A stretch of 9,474 bases of DNA, from assembly GCA_009780445.1 (NCBI GenBank), contig WRAA01000062.1, positions 1 through 9,474 of the forward strand, given 5' to 3'. The position numbers and the translations under genes were made by a program. Each line of letters opens with the position of its first letter. The stretch's first letter is position 1. Source of the DNA: Defluviitaleaceae bacterium (lineage in GTDB: Bacteria; Bacillota; Clostridia; Lachnospirales; WRAA01). The notes beneath the pieces were generated by a model. It ran no database searches, had not been told where the DNA came from, and worked only from the letters and a program-made list of their open reading frames with translations. Below are positions 6,551 through 9,474 of this stretch, in pieces.

Positions 6551-7776
6551 ACATATTTGAATCGATAAAGACGGCCGTGTCCAGCGTGTTCAGCAGCAAG
6601 CTGCGGGCGTTCCTCACGATGCTTGGCATAATAATCGGCATATCGTCGGTTATCACCATCGTGTCGCTGGGCGCGGGGATGAGCAACTTTATGGAAGAGC
6701 AGTGGGCGACCATGGGGCTTGGCAACATCCAGGTGAGGCTGTCCGGCTGGGGCGACAGCGTGACGGATCTGGATCTGCTGAACATGAACGACGTGGAGCA
6801 GGTGCGCCACATTCCCGGAGTCCGCACGGCGGCGGCGCTTCTGCCTTCGTGGGATTTCCAGATGCGCACGCAGGACCCTGGCGAAGTCCGCAACTCCACA
6901 ATCAACGGCATAACGCCCGAATACGAGCAGATAATGCACGTCCAGATGCTGTACGGCCGTTACATAAGCCAAATGGACATCGACAACGCCATGCACTTCG
7001 CCGTTATCACCGATTCCACGGCGGACAGGATCTTCGGCGGGGTACACGCGGGCATCATCGGCCAAACCGTGGAGTTTCAGTCCTGGTGGGCGGCGGGTGT
7101 CCAGCGTTTCACCGTTGTGGGCATCATGGCGAACCCCAACGCGCAATGGGAAGATATGATGGAGCCTGAATGGATCCGGGAGGAAGTGAGCGTTCCCATA
7201 ACCACTCTGCAAGGCATCTTGGGGCAGCGTCAGGTGGATACGATCTTCGTAGCCGTGGAGGATCCCAACCGGATGACGGAGATCGGCGAACAGGTTATGA
7301 ACATGCTGGACAATTCGCGCGGAACATCCGGCAACTACACCGTGTTCAACCCGATGGACTTTCTGGAGCAGATGAACGCGCAGCTTGCCATGGTTACCAT
7401 AGCGATATCGGGCATTGCGGCGATATCGCTGCTGGTGGGCGGCATCGGCGTTATGAACATCATGCTTGTTACGGTAACGGAGCGCACCCGCGAGATCGGC
7501 ATACGCAAGAGCATCGGCGCGCGTAACAGCGACATCCGCTGGCAGTTCCTTACCGAAGCGATCATCCTCACGCTGATAGGCGGCGCCATCGGCATAGCCC
7601 TGGGTTTTGCGGGCGGGCGGCTTATCGGCCCGGTGATGAACGTGCATGCCGTGGTGGACATCACCTCCGTGGTGCTTGCCGTCGGCGTGTCATGCCTCAC
7701 GGGGATCGTGTTCGGCGTCGGGCCGGCCATCAAGGCCAGCAAGCTTGACCCGATAGAGGCTCTTAGGTACGAATAA
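6547..7776 (+). CDS. MacB-type ABC transporter permease
   Basis: This is the membrane subunit of the efflux transporter. The 409-aa protein has the MacB/FtsX plan: an N-terminal segment MNIFESIKTAVSSVFSSKLRAFL followed by TM1 (about 22-44), a large extracytoplasmic domain (about 45-280), then TM2 (about 282-307), TM3 (about 336-358) and TM4 (about 372-394). The conserved cytoplasmic loop TERTREIGIRKSIGAR (311-326) and the C-terminal KASKLDPIEALRYE are intact. MacB-type proteins use mechanotransmission to export substrates such as peptides, macrolides or lipoproteins; the Bacillus YknWXYZ system protects against a peptide toxin. It overlaps the ATPase gene by 4 nt and is followed 21 nt later by the TolC-like gene. 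The substrate cannot be read from the sequence. Confidence 0.95.
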   Translation: MNIFESIKTAVSSVFSSKLRAFLTMLGIIIGISSVITIVSLGAGMSNFMEEQWATMGLGNIQVRLSGWGDSVTDLDLLNMNDVEQVRHIPGVRTAAALLPSWDFQMRTQDPGEVRNSTINGITPEYEQIMHVQMLYGRYISQMDIDNAMHFAVITDSTADRIFGGVHAGIIGQTVEFQSWWAAGVQRFTVVGIMANPNAQWEDMMEPEWIREEVSVPITTLQGILGQRQVDTIFVAVEDPNRMTEIGEQVMNMLDNSRGTSGNYTVFNPMDFLEQMNAQLAMVTIAISGIAAISLLVGGIGVMNIMLVTVTERTREIGIRKSIGARNSDIRWQFLTEAIILTLIGGAIGIALGFAGGRLIGPVMNVHAVVDITSVVLAVGVSCLTGIVFGVGPAIKASKLDPIEALRYE

Positions 7777-7787
7777 ACAAGGTTGCG

Positions 7788-7793
7788 AGGAGG
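7788..7793 (+). promoter_or_regulatory. Ribosome binding site of the TolC-like gene
   Basis: AGGAGG lies 4 nt before ATG 7798. An in-frame TTG at 7783 lies upstream of it and would add five residues before the signal peptide, so ATG 7798 is chosen. Confidence 0.75.
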
Positions 7794-7797
7794 CATT

Positions 7798-8853
7798 ATG
7801 AAGAAGCTTGTAACAGCGGCGGCGCTGGTTATTACGATTTTTGCGGGAACCGTAGCCGTGCAGGCGCAGGAGACTACGGTTCTGACCGTGGACCGCGCCG
7901 TACACCGCGCGATAAATAACAGCGAGAGCATACGCCGTCTGGCCGAGAATGTTGTGCTGGAGGAGATTTCGGGGCGGCAGTTAAGCCAAGCTCTGATGGA
8001 ATCGACCCATGAGTCGATACTGCTTAGCACGGCCATCGCGCGTATGACCCATGAGATCGCCATGGCATTCAGCCACACCGACAGGACGACGCAGATCGCG
8101 CTTATCACCCAGAGCGTGCAGCAGGGTTTCCTTGCCATACTTAACGCCGAAGCGCGGATGGAGTTTATGGAGCGCGAGATCGCCATAGCGCGTCAGAAAC
8201 ACAGGTTCGACAGAGTGCGCTACGAACACGGCCTTTTGAGCGTACACGATTTCAACGCCGCCGCCCGCGCCATAACGAACCTGGAGATCGAGCGCGAAAG
8301 CCTGCAGACGGAGATCAACCGCGCGCACAGGCAGCTTGCGAGCATCGTGGGCGGTGGGCGCACCGCGCGTTTTTGCGTAGAGCTTGAGTTAGACTTCGCT
8401 CCGTTCACCAGCCGCCCGGTGGAGGACTACGTGGCCATCACCCTTGCGCAAAACGCCGACCTTAGGCGCGCCTTGCGCCAGCTGGAGGTCACGCGCTTCG
8501 AGTACGAACACAGATCCGCAAGGAACGATGACGACCGCACCGCGCGCACCATCGAGTTCAACCGCGCACAGCGCAACGTGATGCAGATACGCGAAGATCT
8601 CGAAAGCTCCCTCCTGGATCTCTACGACCAGATACGGGCGCAGGAGCGCAGCCTGACGATTTTGCGTGCCGGCTACGAGGCAATGTTGGCGCAGTACGAG
8701 ATCAACGCCGCAATGCTTGACATGGAGCGCATTACACAGCTTGCCTTCGACGAATTCGCGCTTGGTCTGGACGAGATGCGGCACAGCATCACCTCCGCCG
8801 AGGCCGGCCACACCCTGATGGTGCAACGTCTGCGCAATCCGAACCTTAGCTAG
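7798..8853 (+). CDS. Short TolC-like (outer membrane efflux family) protein without evident barrel segments
   Basis: A 351-aa secreted protein with a clear signal peptide, likely cleaved after VQA near residue 23. It shows the twofold helical repeat of the TolC family. The first repeat opens with LTVDRAVHRAINNSESIRRL (about 29-48) and continues with long helices to about 185. The second opens with YVAITLAQNADLRRALRQLE (about 211-230) and ends near 345. TolC proteins are usually over 400 aa, with beta-strands between the first two helices of each repeat that form the outer-membrane barrel. Here the first gap (about 65-99) looks helical and the second (about 240-252) is only a short charged stretch. 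The protein may be an envelope-spanning coiled-coil partner in a monoderm cell. It lies in the pump operon, 21 nt after the permease gene. The family call is by pattern. Confidence 0.75.
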   Translation: MKKLVTAAALVITIFAGTVAVQAQETTVLTVDRAVHRAINNSESIRRLAENVVLEEISGRQLSQALMESTHESILLSTAIARMTHEIAMAFSHTDRTTQIALITQSVQQGFLAILNAEARMEFMEREIAIARQKHRFDRVRYEHGLLSVHDFNAAARAITNLEIERESLQTEINRAHRQLASIVGGGRTARFCVELELDFAPFTSRPVEDYVAITLAQNADLRRALRQLEVTRFEYEHRSARNDDDRTARTIEFNRAQRNVMQIREDLESSLLDLYDQIRAQERSLTILRAGYEAMLAQYEINAAMLDMERITQLAFDEFALGLDEMRHSITSAEAGHTLMVQRLRNPNLS

Positions 8854-8868
8854 AAGGAAGGGTGGAGC

Positions 8869-9297
8869 ATGATGAACACTTTTGATACCGTGAAGCAGTC
8901 CATAATTGACGACAACGAGCAAATGTTCGGCGCGGAAGTCCGCGAGAGATACGGAGACCACGCCGCGGACGCCTCCAACGCGCACATACAAGGTATGACG
9001 CAGGAGCAGTTCAACGAAGGCGAACGCCTGCGCGTCGCGCTGGAGGGTAAACTGCGGGCCGCCGTCGCCGCCGGAGACCCCTCATGCGCGGCGGCGCAAG
9101 AAGCCTGCGATCTTCACCGCCAATGGCTGCGCGTATTCTACCCAAGCTACACCAAGCAGTACCACGTTTCCCTGGGGGAAATGTACGCCGACGACGAACG
9201 ATTCAAGGCTCATTACGAAAAGATCGCCCTGGGCTGCGCCGAATTCCTGCGCGACGCAATCAACATTTTCTGCGAAACATATAGCCATTCAACTTGA
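8869..9297 (+). CDS. Stand-alone TipAS antibiotic-recognition domain protein
   Basis: The 142-aa protein matches the TipAS drug-binding domain from about residue 18 to the end: MFGAEVRERYGD, a helix with MTQEQFNEGERL, AAVAAGDPSCAAAQEACDLHRQWL, then MYADDERFKAHYEKIALGCAEFLRDAI. In Streptomyces TipAL this globin-like domain binds thiopeptides and normally follows a MerR DNA-binding domain; related proteins such as AlbA bind albicidin. No MerR helix-turn-helix is present here and the start has its own ribosome binding site (AAGGAAGGGTGGAG, 8854-8867), so it is not a fragment. Four cysteines occur (C73, C80, C123, C135). It is the last gene of the efflux operon, 15 nt after the TolC-like gene. 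A drug-sequestering role is inferred; a non-DNA-binding sensor is an alternative. ATG 8872 is a second possible start. Confidence 0.85.
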   Translation: MMNTFDTVKQSIIDDNEQMFGAEVRERYGDHAADASNAHIQGMTQEQFNEGERLRVALEGKLRAAVAAGDPSCAAAQEACDLHRQWLRVFYPSYTKQYHVSLGEMYADDERFKAHYEKIALGCAEFLRDAINIFCETYSHST

Positions 9298-9399
9298 AAA
9301 CACTCCAATCAAACTTGTCTTTTTGCGCAATTGCGTCGTCACTTTTTCCTGCGCTGACGCTCCGGATGCTGAACGTGTGCCACCGGCACACAGCATTCT
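9294..9399 (+). repeat. Right copy of the structured intergenic repeat
   Basis: The core, 9332-9399, is nearly identical to the reverse complement of 1-69. Stem-loops are GTGTGCC (9375-9381) with GGCACAC (9385-9391), extended by ATGCT (9366-9370) with AGCAT (9392-9396) across bulge GAAC, and a 5-bp stem CGTCA (9337-9341) with TGACG (9355-9359). A 10-bp palindrome CGCAATTGCG (9326-9335) is present only in this copy. TTGAAAAC at 9294-9301 mirrors 105-112 of the left copy and includes the stop codon of the TipAS gene, so the repeat appears to abut or supply the end of that gene. No intrinsic terminator with a clear U-tract was found here. Confidence 0.8.
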
Positions 9400-9420
9400 A
9401 GCGTACCCTGTGGGCTGGTC

Positions 9421-9438
9421 GTTCGGCTAACGCCGAAC
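9421..9438. repeat. Perfect 7-bp hairpin beyond the right repeat
   Basis: GTTCGGC (9421-9427) pairs with GCCGAAC (9432-9438) around loop TAAC. No T-run follows, so it does not look like a terminator. It may belong to a longer version of the adjacent repeat, since the left copy is cut by the window edge at the matching point. No gene is visible from 9298 to the end. Confidence 0.55.
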
Positions 9439-9474
9439 TGCTCGCCCATGCAACCGGTGTACGCGTCGTCCCTC

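Noticed and set aside
6031..7647. 538-codon minus-strand open frame opposite the ATPase and permease
   Set aside because: Its His/Arg-rich translation has no family features and lies entirely over two certain genes; it is a by-product of GC-rich codon use.
7335..8186. 283-codon minus-strand open frame across the permease/TolC-like junction
   Set aside because: Low-complexity Ser/Met/Ile-rich translation that spans two real genes on the other strand.
9302..9360. Intrinsic terminator after the TipAS gene
   Set aside because: Hairpins and T-runs are present but not in the order stem then T-run; the CTTTTT run lies inside a loop.
1..9399. A transposon bounded by the end repeats
   Set aside because: No transposase, integrase or resolvase lies between them, the enclosed genes include core functions (RNase J, RluB), and no target-site duplication can be seen. 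A dispersed repeat is simpler.
1..9474. CRISPR array, tRNA or rRNA genes
   Set aside because: No regularly spaced repeats, cloverleaf-like segments or rRNA-like conserved stretches were recognised on either strand.

Overview
This window looks like chromosome from a fairly GC-rich Clostridia-type member of the Bacillota. The reasons are a full-length RNase J, a YlbF-family protein, a Firmicutes-style RluB pseudouridine synthase and a two-domain protein of a type I associate with Clostridia. The species cannot be named from the sequence. Genes are tightly packed, and ribosome binding sites are strong and close to consensus.

Layout. (1) Positions 1-112 hold one copy of a structured intergenic repeat. 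(2) Positions 173-2170, plus strand, hold a two-gene unit: RNase J (TTG start) and a YlbF-family protein 3 nt downstream. (3) Positions 2140-3996, minus strand, hold an RsuA/RluB-type pseudouridine synthase followed by a protein of unknown function with a long Pro/Ala/Glu-rich linker. The last gene converges on the YlbF gene and overlaps its 3' end by 31 bp. (4) Positions 3997-4179 are an AT-rich divergent promoter region. (5) Positions 4180-9297, plus strand, hold a compact five-gene operon: a membrane-fusion (adaptor) protein, a MacB-type ABC ATPase, a MacB-type permease, a short TolC-like protein with a signal peptide, and a stand-alone TipAS drug-binding domain. (6) Positions 9294-9474 hold a second, inverted copy of the repeat at 1-112, followed by another perfect hairpin.

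How it fits together. The left half is housekeeping RNA metabolism (RNA decay and rRNA modification). The right half is most simply read as an antibiotic or antimicrobial-peptide efflux and self-protection operon. The ATPase and permease form the MacB-type (YknYZ-like) transporter, the adaptor couples to it outside the membrane, and the TolC-like coiled-coil protein would extend the path through the envelope. The TipAS protein would bind the drug in the cytoplasm. The two most unusual points are the TolC-like protein, which has both helical repeats but apparently no outer-membrane beta-barrel segments, and the TipAS domain without its usual MerR DNA-binding half. Three phased TTCATG repeats just upstream of the operon's -10 box suggest response-regulator control. 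A nearly identical ~69-bp sequence in opposite orientation at both ends of the window is the main feature not explained by genes.
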